Program-made: the position numbers and the translations under genes
DNA from: Phyllobacterium lublinensis
Lineage (GTDB): Bacteria; Pseudomonadota; Alphaproteobacteria; Rhizobiales; Rhizobiaceae
Reading direction: 5' to 3'
Assembly (NCBI RefSeq): GCF_020164435.1
Contig: NZ_JAIUDQ010000023.1
Location: 1-41,362 of the forward strand
Length of the DNA stretch: 41,362 nt
Notes under the pieces: generated by a model
The model's database searches: none
What the model saw: the letters and a program-made list of their open reading frames with translations, nothing else
Told to the model about the DNA's origin: nothing
In this document: positions 1 through 8,068 of the stretch, one piece after another
How the letters are laid out: each line of letters starts with the position of its first letter
Position numbering within the stretch: the first letter of the stretch is position 1

Positions 1-280
1 TGATGATGAGTATGAAATTGCAGAACGGAACTTGATCAACGAACCACTTCAGCTTCGCAACAGCTATGGGAGGGCGATGGCTCTCATGAGGATGATGTTC
101 AATGCACCATCCGATCCGCAAAAGTGGCGCGAGGACATCCGACCAGTGTGTTTGCCCAGGTTCGGGAACACGCAACGACAGCTCAGAGGTTGTCGGTTGC
201 CTTAGCTGAACATCTAGCAATCTGGACGTCCGCTCTCAATGATTTCCCGTTAAAAGCGGGCGGTCAGTAGACGGCCCCGA
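1..280 (+). pseudogene. Decayed partial copy of the 12.6-13.1 kb hypothetical gene
   Basis: This stretch matches 12806-13110 closely by eye, from the GATGATGAGTATGAAAT segment to just past the shared stop region (TAGACGGCCCC). The reading frame starts outside the window. Relative to the other copy it has an in-frame loss of about 24 bases near position 35 and a one-base loss near position 143, after which the frame ends early. The encoded text (an LQLRNSYGRA-like segment) belongs to no family I recognise. The two copies are direct repeats about 12.8 kb apart, so this is either a segmental duplication or a trace of an element boundary. Left of position 1 is unseen. Confidence 0.75.
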
Positions 281-512
281 AGTTGCCGCTTGGCGATCGT
301 GGCGCGACTGACCGCTTCGCGCCCCCGATATCGGACATACACGCAAAATTTTGCTGTGCCCGGAAGCAGACATCACCACTTACATGACAGATCGTCATCG
401 CCCCCAAACCGGACATTCGAATGCAATCGAACGTTGCCGCAGCCAACGCTCAAAACCGAACGAGCCGCTTAGGTATCGCCCGAATTTTGAGATTGCCGTG
501 CAGCATTCGAAT
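281..512. other. Short intergenic stretch with a degenerate rhizobial-type repeat
   Basis: No convincing gene. Around 355-425 there is a segment containing CCCCAAACCGGACATTCG; a similar segment (CCCCAAATCGGACACTCC) occurs near 18680. It resembles the short repeats scattered through rhizobial genomes that are often mistaken for small ORFs. This reading is from memory and by eye. Confidence 0.3.
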
Positions 513-2474
513 TTACCTCAACGGGCTGTACCAGATCGGCGAGGTATACGCGCGTTCTTGCATTTTCATTGGTGCTTCCGCTGGCATAGCGTTACCGAAA
601 TATTTCGCATCGTATGCAGTCCAGCGGGGCGTCGGGATTTCAATGACCCGGCCGTAATAAAAGGCCCACTGCGCGGCATCGAACTCGGGATCCTTCCACA
701 CCGCAATCAGTTCGGTCGCGCCAATGGTGTTGCTCCACGTTGCGGTGGTAATGTCCACCGTGTCACCGACAGGCGGCAGTTTGCCATCAGCGCCCGGCTC
801 GCGATCTCCCGACCATGTTACGTCATACACCTTCTCATGGACCTCGCCGGCAGCGTCCAGCCAGCCCTTGACGACCTGATAACGGTCGAGATTGGCCCCG
901 ATTGGATCCTTCAGGGCCGCGACCAGGAAGGTCGGGGCCTTTCCGGCTGGAGCTGGTCCAATGTCGCCGCCCATGGGCACCCCCTTTGTATAGCCCGCGA
1001 TTGCAGGACTGCGTGTATTTGCATCACTTGCTTCAAAGTCGAAGCCGCCAAAAAACCGGACCAGCATGCGGGGACCAGTCGTGGCGTAAGTCTCGCGGCG
1101 CTGCATCGCATCGAAAAGCGACGCGCGCGTGTTTTCGGTCGCCCACACGCCAGCGTAGCCGGAGGCCGTCTGCTCCCACCCCATGATGATGCGATCGCCT
1201 TGCTTCATGAAGGGGTGCGAAGCACGCTCCGCGCTCGGCTCGCTGCTCGATGTCTTGCCGAAGAAGTTGTCCTCCTCGACCGCCGACAACCCGGTGTGCG
1301 AGTCAGTGGATCCCACCAGTCCAAACTTGTAGGGATTGATGCCCAGCTTTTGCTCAAGCTTGAGGCCGTTCTTGAAGGCCGAGCGGGCATATTCGTATTC
1401 GAACATATCGGGTGTCTTCGCGACAGTCAGGTCGAGATTACCCTTGTCCCAGCGCTCGAAATTGGCGAACTCGTCATTCGGCGACAGGAAGGGATGGGTC
1501 TCGCCATCGCCCTTCATTTGCGTCACTTCATAGAGCCGCTCCCACTTGTTACGGATTTCCGCGTACTCGCGGTCGATCGGGGAGTTCGTCCCCGGCTCGA
1601 TTATCGGGAACATCCGCCCGTTCGACAGATTGCCATTATGGGCGATCGCGAGCACGCTGCCTCCAGTCTTGTCCTCATAGCTGGCCATCCACTTCCACAG
1701 ATCGCGGGGATTGTCGCTTCCAGGCGGCAGAGTGGTGTACGGAACGACCTGACTTGCCCTGTCGCCATTGTCACGGAAGATGATATTGCGATGCAGATTG
1801 TTGCCTCCTGTATTCGAAGTCCACTCGTAGCCAATGAAGGAAGTAAAGCGGCCGGGTTCATTGGCCTCCTCTGCAGCCTCGATGGTTTTCTGCCAGGCCC
1901 CGCGATAGGCTGCTGAATCAGGCGAATAAAGGATTGGGCCTTTGAATTTGCCAGCACCGAAGGAAGTAATGATATCGACGGCAGCTCCAGCGCCCTGACC
2001 AGACTGCATCATGTCGTACCATTTGCGGCCCAGGGGATCAGCCAGAAGCTCAGGCTTTCCCGCCAGGAGATCAGGAAAGAAACCCATATTGTCGGAATGA
2101 TCGGCGACGACGAGGAAGTCGAGTGGCCGCGAGAGTTTCGCAAGTTGGCCCGATGAAGCCAGGATCTCCTCGCCCTTGGCGAAGCGATAGGCGTCGGCTG
2201 GCCCAAGCCGTGCGCCGAACGCTCCCGCGTCCATCGAAAACGATGTATGCAGATGGGTGTCGCCGAAAAAGGGACGCGAGGGAAAGTTGCGGCCTGCCCA
2301 AGGGGAGTATGGACGCTTGACAGGATATAGCTTCGCCGCGGTGTCGGCGTCGAACGTTCCGACGTCTGTCGTGACGCTCTCCTGGGCCAAAACCGGATGA
2401 GCGAAACCGATCACCACTAGTCCCGCCAAAGCGGCCCGACAAAGAAGACTTGTTCTGGTTCCGACCGTTTCCAT
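513..2474 (-). CDS. DUF3604 family exported protein
   Basis: The 653-residue protein has a signal peptide (cleavage likely after VLA, about residue 30) and the DUF3604 signatures: FFGDTHLHTSFSMDAG (residues 69-84, two metal-type histidines), VVADHSDNMGFF (122-133), an IAHNGNLSNG segment and GSTDSHTG near residue 395. These His/Asp motifs resemble those of PHP-type metal-dependent phosphoesterases, so a periplasmic hydrolase is plausible; the substrate is unknown. The start has a strong GGAGGAG site 7 bases upstream. It is the last gene of a leftward operon, 18 bases after the HupE/UreJ gene. Full length for the family, with no visible defect. Confidence 0.93.
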   Translation of the reverse strand: METVGTRTSLLCRAALAGLVVIGFAHPVLAQESVTTDVGTFDADTAAKLYPVKRPYSPWAGRNFPSRPFFGDTHLHTSFSMDAGAFGARLGPADAYRFAKGEEILASSGQLAKLSRPLDFLVVADHSDNMGFFPDLLAGKPELLADPLGRKWYDMMQSGQGAGAAVDIITSFGAGKFKGPILYSPDSAAYRGAWQKTIEAAEEANEPGRFTSFIGYEWTSNTGGNNLHRNIIFRDNGDRASQVVPYTTLPPGSDNPRDLWKWMASYEDKTGGSVLAIAHNGNLSNGRMFPIIEPGTNSPIDREYAEIRNKWERLYEVTQMKGDGETHPFLSPNDEFANFERWDKGNLDLTVAKTPDMFEYEYARSAFKNGLKLEQKLGINPYKFGLVGSTDSHTGLSAVEEDNFFGKTSSSEPSAERASHPFMKQGDRIIMGWEQTASGYAGVWATENTRASLFDAMQRRETYATTGPRMLVRFFGGFDFEASDANTRSPAIAGYTKGVPMGGDIGPAPAGKAPTFLVAALKDPIGANLDRYQVVKGWLDAAGEVHEKVYDVTWSGDREPGADGKLPPVGDTVDITTATWSNTIGATELIAVWKDPEFDAAQWAFYYGRVIEIPTPRWTAYDAKYFGNAMPAEAPMKMQERAYTSPIWYSPLR

Positions 2475-2492
2475 CGACTTTCTCCTCCGAGT

Positions 2493-3518
2493 TCAAAATT
2501 GTAGGAACATTGCGTCCAGCCGCTGGAAGCTCCAGAATGCCGCAACCGTCCCGATCGCGTATGCTGAGCCGATGACGGCCCGTCGCGGGATCACGACGAC
2601 ACGCCTTACTGCATGGACCGCAGCCAGAATCACCGCGATGAAGACGAGCTGGCCGAGCTCCACGCCGATGTTGAAGGCAAGCAGCGCCAAGGGAATATCG
2701 TTTTGCGGCAGGCCAAGCTCAACCAACGCGCCCGCAAAGCCAAATCCATGCAGGAGCCCAAACGCGAAGGCCACGATCCACGGGCTGGTTAATGCCAAGC
2801 TGGGCTGGCCGCGCTCCATACGCAGCACCTCTGCGGCGACCAGAACAATGCTGATCGCAATCATGGTCTCGACCGGGGCAGACGGCAGAGTTACCCATCC
2901 GAGTGTCGCGCAGGTCAGCGTGATCGAATGTGCCGCTGTAAAGGCGGTGACGGCTTTCACCAGTTTGCGCCAGTCACGCACGATCAGCATCAGCGCCGCA
3001 ACGAAGAGCAAATGATCGAAGCCAAATGCGATGTGCTCAACACCGTGTCGCGCATAGACAGCGAAAACCTTCCAACTGCTTTGCGCGGTCGGGATAACCG
3101 TGGAGGGATCGCTCGGCGTCAGCCGCGCGGTCCAAGTATTGCCGCTGGCAAGGACGACATGCACGAGGGCGTCGGTCATGCTGTTTTGCAACCCGTCGAT
3201 GACGACGTTCTGGCCGGAAAGTGGCTCGGCGGTACGCATGCGCCAAGTCTGGACCATCGCGTCGCCGGTCTGGCGGGAAACGACAGGTGTCAGCTGCTCG
3301 ACCTTGCCCGAAAATAGGGCAGACAAGGCGAGCCGCGCATCACCTTGCATCGGTATCTTGAATAGCACGCTGAATTCACCCGGAGACTTTTCCTCAACGC
3401 TCAGGTAGGCGGGCCGCACTTCGTGGGCGAGAGTCTGGACAGTGGTCAAAAGGATGACAATTAAAACGGGCAAACATCGCCAAATCCTGGTTGGTAGACT
3501 CTTGAAGGACCGCTTCAT
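2493..3518 (-). CDS. HupE/UreJ family membrane protein
   Basis: The 341-residue protein starts with a signal sequence ending near TLA and a mature HEVRPAYL start. An extracytoplasmic domain of about 130 residues follows, then a C-terminal membrane domain with six or so hydrophobic helices. The membrane part carries HIAFGFDHLLF (the H-x5-DH motif of HupE/UreJ), TAAHSITL, LLHGFGFAGAL and FNIGVELGQ. HupE/UreJ proteins are linked to nickel or cobalt uptake, but the long-ectodomain type found beside DUF3604 genes has no established substrate. The ATG overlaps the PPIase stop as ATGA, implying translational coupling. Confidence 0.9.
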   Translation of the reverse strand: MKRSFKSLPTRIWRCLPVLIVILLTTVQTLAHEVRPAYLSVEEKSPGEFSVLFKIPMQGDARLALSALFSGKVEQLTPVVSRQTGDAMVQTWRMRTAEPLSGQNVVIDGLQNSMTDALVHVVLASGNTWTARLTPSDPSTVIPTAQSSWKVFAVYARHGVEHIAFGFDHLLFVAALMLIVRDWRKLVKAVTAFTAAHSITLTCATLGWVTLPSAPVETMIAISIVLVAAEVLRMERGQPSLALTSPWIVAFAFGLLHGFGFAGALVELGLPQNDIPLALLAFNIGVELGQLVFIAVILAAVHAVRRVVVIPRRAVIGSAYAIGTVAAFWSFQRLDAMFLQF

Positions 3519-4411
3519 TTAGCGGCCACGCTGGGCACGCTTTGCGGTTCCAGCAAAGCTTTCGTACTGTCGTCGTACAGCACTCCATATTTCTTACGCA
3601 GATTGATAAGATAGGCGCTGCTCAGGTCCTCCTGCCTGCTATTCCGCCACTGCGTGAGGACGGCTTCCCTGACAGTGTCAAAGGATCTCAGCTCAGTCGG
3701 TGTTCGTACGGTGACCATGACCAGGTGCAGGCCGTATCCTGACTTGATCGGCCCTTTCCAGCTTCCCGGCTCCAGTGCGAAGACTTCATTGGCAAATTCC
3801 GCGCCAAACATTTCGGAAAGGGCGGAATTCTCCACCCGCTGAAAGTCGTCTCCGAGCAACAGCCTATCCCCCGCAACAGTGTCGCCGTTTCCCTTGGATC
3901 GCATCTCGGCGAGCAGAGCAGTGGCATCCGCCATCGGCTCCTTCCGCTGTTCGGGATTGAGATAGATTTGTTTGAATGAGACGGTGCCCGGCGTGGCGAA
4001 GCTCGCCATATGGCTGGCGTAAAACTGCCGCAGCTCATCCTCCGTGGGGTCAGCCAGCTGGACGGTATCCTCGATCACGAATTTGAGCTTCTGCGCCAGG
4101 CGACGGCGGATGATCGTGTCGTTCTCACCGAGACCCATCGCCTCGGCCTCGCGCGCCAGCAGTTGTTCGCCGACAAGATCGTTCACCAGACCGCTCAATT
4201 CCTCGGCAGTCGGATCGCGCAGCCATTGGCTCGCCCACGTCTGTTTCAACCATTGAATATCGCCTTCGCGGATGTGTATGGGTTCCGCCTCGTCGGCCAC
4301 TGGCAATCGGCCGTTCAGCCAGTAGTAGCCGCCAAACACCACTGCGCCGATAAGCGCGAAATGCAACAGGGGCTCCTTGGAAAGTACGCGATAGATGTTG
4401 GAACTATTCAC
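3515..4411 (-). CDS. Membrane-anchored parvulin-type (PpiC) peptidyl-prolyl isomerase
   Basis: The 298-residue protein has one N-terminal membrane anchor (LLHFALIGAVVFGGYYWL, residues 15-32). A SurA-like helical region (about 55-135, with LVGEQLLAREAEAMGL) and a PpiC-like domain (about 140-245, with FALEPGSWKGPIKSGYGLHLV) follow. It probably folds or stabilises exported proteins in the periplasm, perhaps those of its own operon. The start is a GTG directly after the TAG stop of the hydrolase gene. The isomerase domain is short and degenerate in places, so catalysis is not certain. Confidence 0.85.
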   Translation of the reverse strand: MNSSNIYRVLSKEPLLHFALIGAVVFGGYYWLNGRLPVADEAEPIHIREGDIQWLKQTWASQWLRDPTAEELSGLVNDLVGEQLLAREAEAMGLGENDTIIRRRLAQKLKFVIEDTVQLADPTEDELRQFYASHMASFATPGTVSFKQIYLNPEQRKEPMADATALLAEMRSKGNGDTVAGDRLLLGDDFQRVENSALSEMFGAEFANEVFALEPGSWKGPIKSGYGLHLVMVTVRTPTELRSFDTVREAVLTQWRNSRQEDLSSAYLINLRKKYGVLYDDSTKALLEPQSVPSVAAK

Positions 4412-5704
4412 CTAGTTGCACCTCTCCGCTGGACTAGGTCCGGTACTGCAGCCCGCTGGGACCGCTATCTTTGCTCCATTTTTCGGCCCGGTAACTGCAC
4501 CGACCTGGTTCGCATAATTGTCCCTTGTATCTTGATCGACGACGGCTATGGGAGCAGCCAATATCATTCCTGCTGCATTACCTGCTGCGGCGGCCGTTCC
4601 GGACGCAGCCACCAGTATTTGGTCGCCGAGACCGATCCTGTTGTCCGTCAGGGTCTGGCCTTCCGAAATGCGGGCACCGATGAGTTGGACTACCTCGGGT
4701 GATTCCGCGAACTTGGCGTGGTTGAGGCTGTCGCCGGCTTTGACCTTGGTGAGGTCGATCACGGCGATCTTGTTGTCTTTAAATTCCTTCTTGTATGGAG
4801 CCTGCTCCGGGTCGATGGACCCAAGTCTGGGTATATCTCCCCAAACCCGCCGAGAAAACGCCAGCGCGCGGTCATCGCGGGAAACGAATAGGGTGAACTG
4901 CGGACGCTGTTTTCCCATGTCCGCAATTTGCGAGCGGAACACGTCGACATCGACATCGGGAGCCGCCAGCATGACATTCTTGAATTTGCCCGGCAGCTTG
5001 CCATTGCGGATTGCCATCTGACGCAGCGACTCCAGGGCGAGCCAGTTCCCCATCGAATGCGCAAGTACCGAGACTTCCTTCACGTCAGGATCACGCGCTA
5101 GATACTGGAACAGAGTTTCCAACGCGTTGCGTGTGTAATTGGTGCTTTCGCGGTCATACCCATAGGCGAGCAGGCTGCCTCGCGACGGCCAGGTCACCAA
5201 CACGGGCGCACTGTGCACACGTGAATCCTGCACGATCTGCGCGAAACGATAGACTGAATCCTCAAACCTGTTGTTGAATCCATGAATGAAGACCAGCACG
5301 CTGCGATCAGGGCTTTTCTTGACAGAGGCGCTGAGCCATTTCTTGGCCGCGTCCGATGTCAACTCAACGGCTTTCAACGTTGCGAAATCGGTCGCCGGAT
5401 TGGAAGGCAGGCTCTTGGGCCAAGCGACTTCTCCTTCCTTGCGGGCACCCGTGGGCGGGATCGATACGGTGATTTCGGCAAACTCTGGTGTCCGCCCGCG
5501 CTCGCCAGTGAACATCTCTCCGGGAATCAACGAGCGGCTGCGTGTGGTCGCAACCAGCATATCCACCCTGCTTGATCTAGGAGCTGTGTCGGCGACAGGT
5601 AAAAGCACATTTTTCGGATGACCGGCGCAACCTGGACCGAAGATGATCGACAATCCGATCAACACCAATTGCAAGTATCCGAAACGGCTGTTGCTCATGG
5701 GCAT
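4412..5704 (-). CDS. Alpha/beta hydrolase of the DUF900 / COG4782 type, probable lipoprotein
   Basis: The 430-residue protein begins with a hydrophobic stretch ending in IFGPGC, a plausible though not ideal lipobox, so it is probably a lipid-anchored envelope protein. The hydrolase fold shows VLVFIHGFNNRFEDS, the nucleophile elbow LAHSMGNWLAL (Ser within G/H-S-M-G), APDVDVDVF and a late NHAKFAESPEV that could hold the catalytic His. ATG 5704 has GGAG 7 bases upstream; ATG 5698 overlaps the preceding stop as ATGA and is the alternative. The frame is open further upstream, but there it overlaps the small secreted protein. The C-terminus has a Gly/Ala-rich segment like a glycine-zipper. Confidence 0.87.
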   Translation of the reverse strand: MPMSNSRFGYLQLVLIGLSIIFGPGCAGHPKNVLLPVADTAPRSSRVDMLVATTRSRSLIPGEMFTGERGRTPEFAEITVSIPPTGARKEGEVAWPKSLPSNPATDFATLKAVELTSDAAKKWLSASVKKSPDRSVLVFIHGFNNRFEDSVYRFAQIVQDSRVHSAPVLVTWPSRGSLLAYGYDRESTNYTRNALETLFQYLARDPDVKEVSVLAHSMGNWLALESLRQMAIRNGKLPGKFKNVMLAAPDVDVDVFRSQIADMGKQRPQFTLFVSRDDRALAFSRRVWGDIPRLGSIDPEQAPYKKEFKDNKIAVIDLTKVKAGDSLNHAKFAESPEVVQLIGARISEGQTLTDNRIGLGDQILVAASGTAAAAGNAAGMILAAPIAVVDQDTRDNYANQVGAVTGPKNGAKIAVPAGCSTGPSPAERCN

Positions 5705-5931
5705 TGGCTGTCTCCGTCGGTAGAAACCGTGCGCCAGGCAACACCAGCGACGTCGACGGGCGTTAGCGGACGTCCGACCCTGGCCTCGGCGCACCGACAA
5801 AGCAGGTCCTTGGCCTTCGCCTCGCCAGCAAACGCCACTGAAGATGCGCTGGACACGATGAACAGGGACCGCGCAGCCGATGTAACGGCTGTCACAGTAA
5901 ACTTCTTCGCATTTCGGGCTGTGTTCCTCAT
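5695..5931 (-). CDS. Small secreted protein of unknown function, first gene of the DUF3604 operon
   Basis: A 78-residue protein with a likely signal peptide (hydrophobic stretch SLFIVSSASSVAFA, cleavage before GEAKAK) and three cysteines in the mature part (LLCRCAEAR and a C-terminal SQCP). Upstream of ATG 5931 is an AAAGG about 10 bases away. The stop overlaps ATG 5698 of the hydrolase gene as ATGA. The arrangement suggests it is translated with the operon. I recognise no family, and a longer upstream start is possible but would extend through unconvincing sequence. Confidence 0.6.
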   Translation of the reverse strand: MRNTARNAKKFTVTAVTSAARSLFIVSSASSVAFAGEAKAKDLLCRCAEARVGRPLTPVDVAGVAWRTVSTDGDSQCP

Positions 5932-6265
5932 CGAACTATGCCTTTCATTGGTTTCGCGTCGCATTCGCCGACATCGGTCCGGATTGGGAACGCACAAAAT
6001 GCATTCACGCTTGATGCATTCGGAAATTCCGAGCTGCCAATTATTCGCTCCAGTTGGGCTCGGATGTCCTCGCCAGCAGGCGACGGTCGCGAGGCACTGG
6101 TGAACTGATCGACCCGAGCATCGAATGGGCACTGCATCCCTCGTTCCCCATGGACAGAAGCGTCCGCATTTTTAGGGTATGCTACTGTAACCTACGCCCC
6201 AAACGCGGATCCGTCCATGATAGTCGGTTGGCAACTCCGCCTGCTCAAGGCGAGGAGGACTGTGA
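5932..6265. other. Upstream region of the leftward operon, no gene seen
   Basis: No ORF here has a convincing start or composition. The promoter of the leftward operon presumably lies in this stretch, but I see no clean -35/-10 pair. Confidence 0.4.
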
Positions 6266-6548
6266 GATGGACAAGGCAGTGATGGCCGCCATACGGCGTT
6301 TTCCCTTCCAGGGTATGCGATCGAGGAACGCGCTGCCCGTGACGAAGAGTTCCGTGATCTACACACCGACTTCGCCGACGCAGAGATAGATTTGCTCCGG
6401 TGGAATAATCGACGGAAATGAAGCGCGCGACGAGCGTTGTGCTGAATACCAGGAATTGGTGACAGATCCAGCCCGAGAGATTGCGGCGGCGCTCGATGCC
6501 GCCGCCATCATCCCCTTTCACAAGCGATGGCCCAAAATCGGCCCATAG
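6266..6548 (+). pseudogene. Frameshifted small rhizobial hypothetical gene
   Basis: A GAGGAGGAC site precedes ATG 6266 (MDKAVMAAIRRFPFQG). The text then continues in another frame from 6316 (YAIEERAARDEEFRDLHTDF and ADAEIDLLRWNN) and, after a stop, in a third frame (ERCAEYQELV, AREIAAALDAAA, IIPFHKRW) to TAG 6546. Together the pieces read as one acidic helical protein of about 90 residues, of a kind I recall as a short uncharacterised rhizobial family. Two frameshifts make it non-functional. It faces away from the DUF3604 operon. Confidence 0.6.
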
Positions 6549-7105
6549 CCTTGGAAGCTTAAGAAACAGCAATTCCGGCGCGGATACTCGCGTTCCTGTT
6601 GGACAAGCAATCAAAATAAGAATGCTAATTCTCACGGACTAAAGCGCCGCTACTACAGCAAGCGCTTCGCCCTCACGTGGAGAGGATAACTTGGCGCAGC
6701 TCCCTAAGATCAAGGCTGCATCATCAAAGACATCCGAGCAGCGTAACATAGCCGAGAGCCCAAGTAGCCGGATCATCACCATCGAGGCACGCAATGGAGT
6801 GGATGGAGGGGCGCTGCACGAGTTTTCTGGCGGATGCAGGTTGCAAGGCAGCATGTATGACCGTCGTGCACTAGGTTGAAATGTCAACACCAGCAAAGGC
6901 ATTGCGCGGACTCAAACTATCTTCACCGTAATTTGCAGGGCTATGCGCTACGGAGGAACTAAGTGTCGCACGACCATGCCACGATAGGCGAGTCGAGCCG
7001 CCGTTGAAGAGACTCAGCCTGCTTGGGGAATGCCCCCACGAAGTATTTGGTACGTGTCGATGACCTGCCAATAGACGAAGAGGCTCTCCTAACCCGCGGC
7101 ATAAC
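6549..7105. other. Non-coding stretch, no supportable gene
   Basis: Several short open frames exist on both strands, but none has a good ribosome site together with protein-like composition. I see no RNA gene or strong terminator. It probably represents decayed sequence. Confidence 0.4.
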
Positions 7106-7894
7106 TCAGAAATGCATGACGACACCGAAGATTGGCCCCTGCTCAACAATGTCCATGACAAAGCCGTCGCTGCTGTAATCGACGCCAAGCGCCCGGTAAC
7201 CTGCGACCGCGGACACCCTCTCATTGAAACTGTAGCCAATAGCACCGGCGACATCCCAGTCGACATCGGCACCGCCGCCTCCGACCAGACCCCAGCCCGT
7301 GAAGTATACCTTGTCGGTGATTGAATATCTGGCGCGTATACCGCCGAGACCGTCTACCCACGTGGCACTATCGGTTCGCTCGACTCCATCGAGAATGCCT
7401 CCGCTGAACGAGATCTCAGTGCTGGCGTGCCATACCCTCAGGCCTCCCACGATATCGAGATTGCCGCGGTCATTCTGCAACACTGAGTAGCCAGCGCCGA
7501 GGAGCCCGGCGAAGGTTTGGGAGGTTACGTCGACATTCCTGGCAACTATGCCTCGCGGAGTGCCTGATCCGTTCGAGATCTTCGTATACATGATATCGGA
7601 AAAGATGCTGTAGCGTTCATAGCGCGCCTCGCCGATAGCCATTGCCGCGAAATCGAGATTATTGAGAATATCCCCGAAATCCATATCGAGTGCCACTGTG
7701 GGCAGGCCGAACACACCACTATCGCCGGACATTCCCGCCGCCCAGAAGTAGGGCGCGATCGCAAAGGTCCAGCCGTCCTGTTCGGTCTGCTTGAGCTCGG
7801 GTGCCATCGGCGACGTGATGTCGGCTGCGCACACGGGACTTGCTGCCAGAAACCCAGCCGCAATCATCGATACAAATGCAAGTGAGTATTTCAT
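7106..7894 (-). CDS. Outer-membrane beta-barrel protein
   Basis: A 262-residue protein with a signal peptide (MKYSLAFVSMIAAGFLAASPVCA). The mature part has alternating aromatic/Gly-rich strands typical of an eight- to twelve-strand barrel (TFAIAPYFWAAG, VGGLRVWHAS, AVAGYRALGVDY). It ends in a C-terminal phenylalanine (VVMHF), the usual outer-membrane insertion signal. The ATG has a GGGGA site about 6 bases upstream. Proteins of this kind are annotated only as outer membrane or porin-like beta-barrel proteins, and I infer no substrate. It appears to be a single-gene unit. Confidence 0.85.
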   Translation of the reverse strand: MKYSLAFVSMIAAGFLAASPVCAADITSPMAPELKQTEQDGWTFAIAPYFWAAGMSGDSGVFGLPTVALDMDFGDILNNLDFAAMAIGEARYERYSIFSDIMYTKISNGSGTPRGIVARNVDVTSQTFAGLLGAGYSVLQNDRGNLDIVGGLRVWHASTEISFSGGILDGVERTDSATWVDGLGGIRARYSITDKVYFTGWGLVGGGGADVDWDVAGAIGYSFNERVSAVAGYRALGVDYSSDGFVMDIVEQGPIFGVVMHF

Positions 7895-8068
7895 GGCTGT
7901 CCCCTTTTTTAATCACAAAGACTCTGTGCCATGAAGATACCAATGTCAAAAGGCAGCGGTTACACCTAATGAGGTCGTCGCTGCGAACCACCATAGGGCG
8001 GCCGCTTTTGGCCAGCAGCACTAGTTGAAAGATGTCCGCCTTACCTCCGTCTTCCTGCGGTGCAGCTT

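Noticed and set aside
351..1916. A 521-codon rightward open frame
   Set aside because: It lies antisense to the DUF3604 gene, which has clear family motifs, a signal peptide and a strong ribosome site.
6192..6635. Leftward 147-codon frame
   Set aside because: It is antisense to the three-frame pseudogene and has poor composition.
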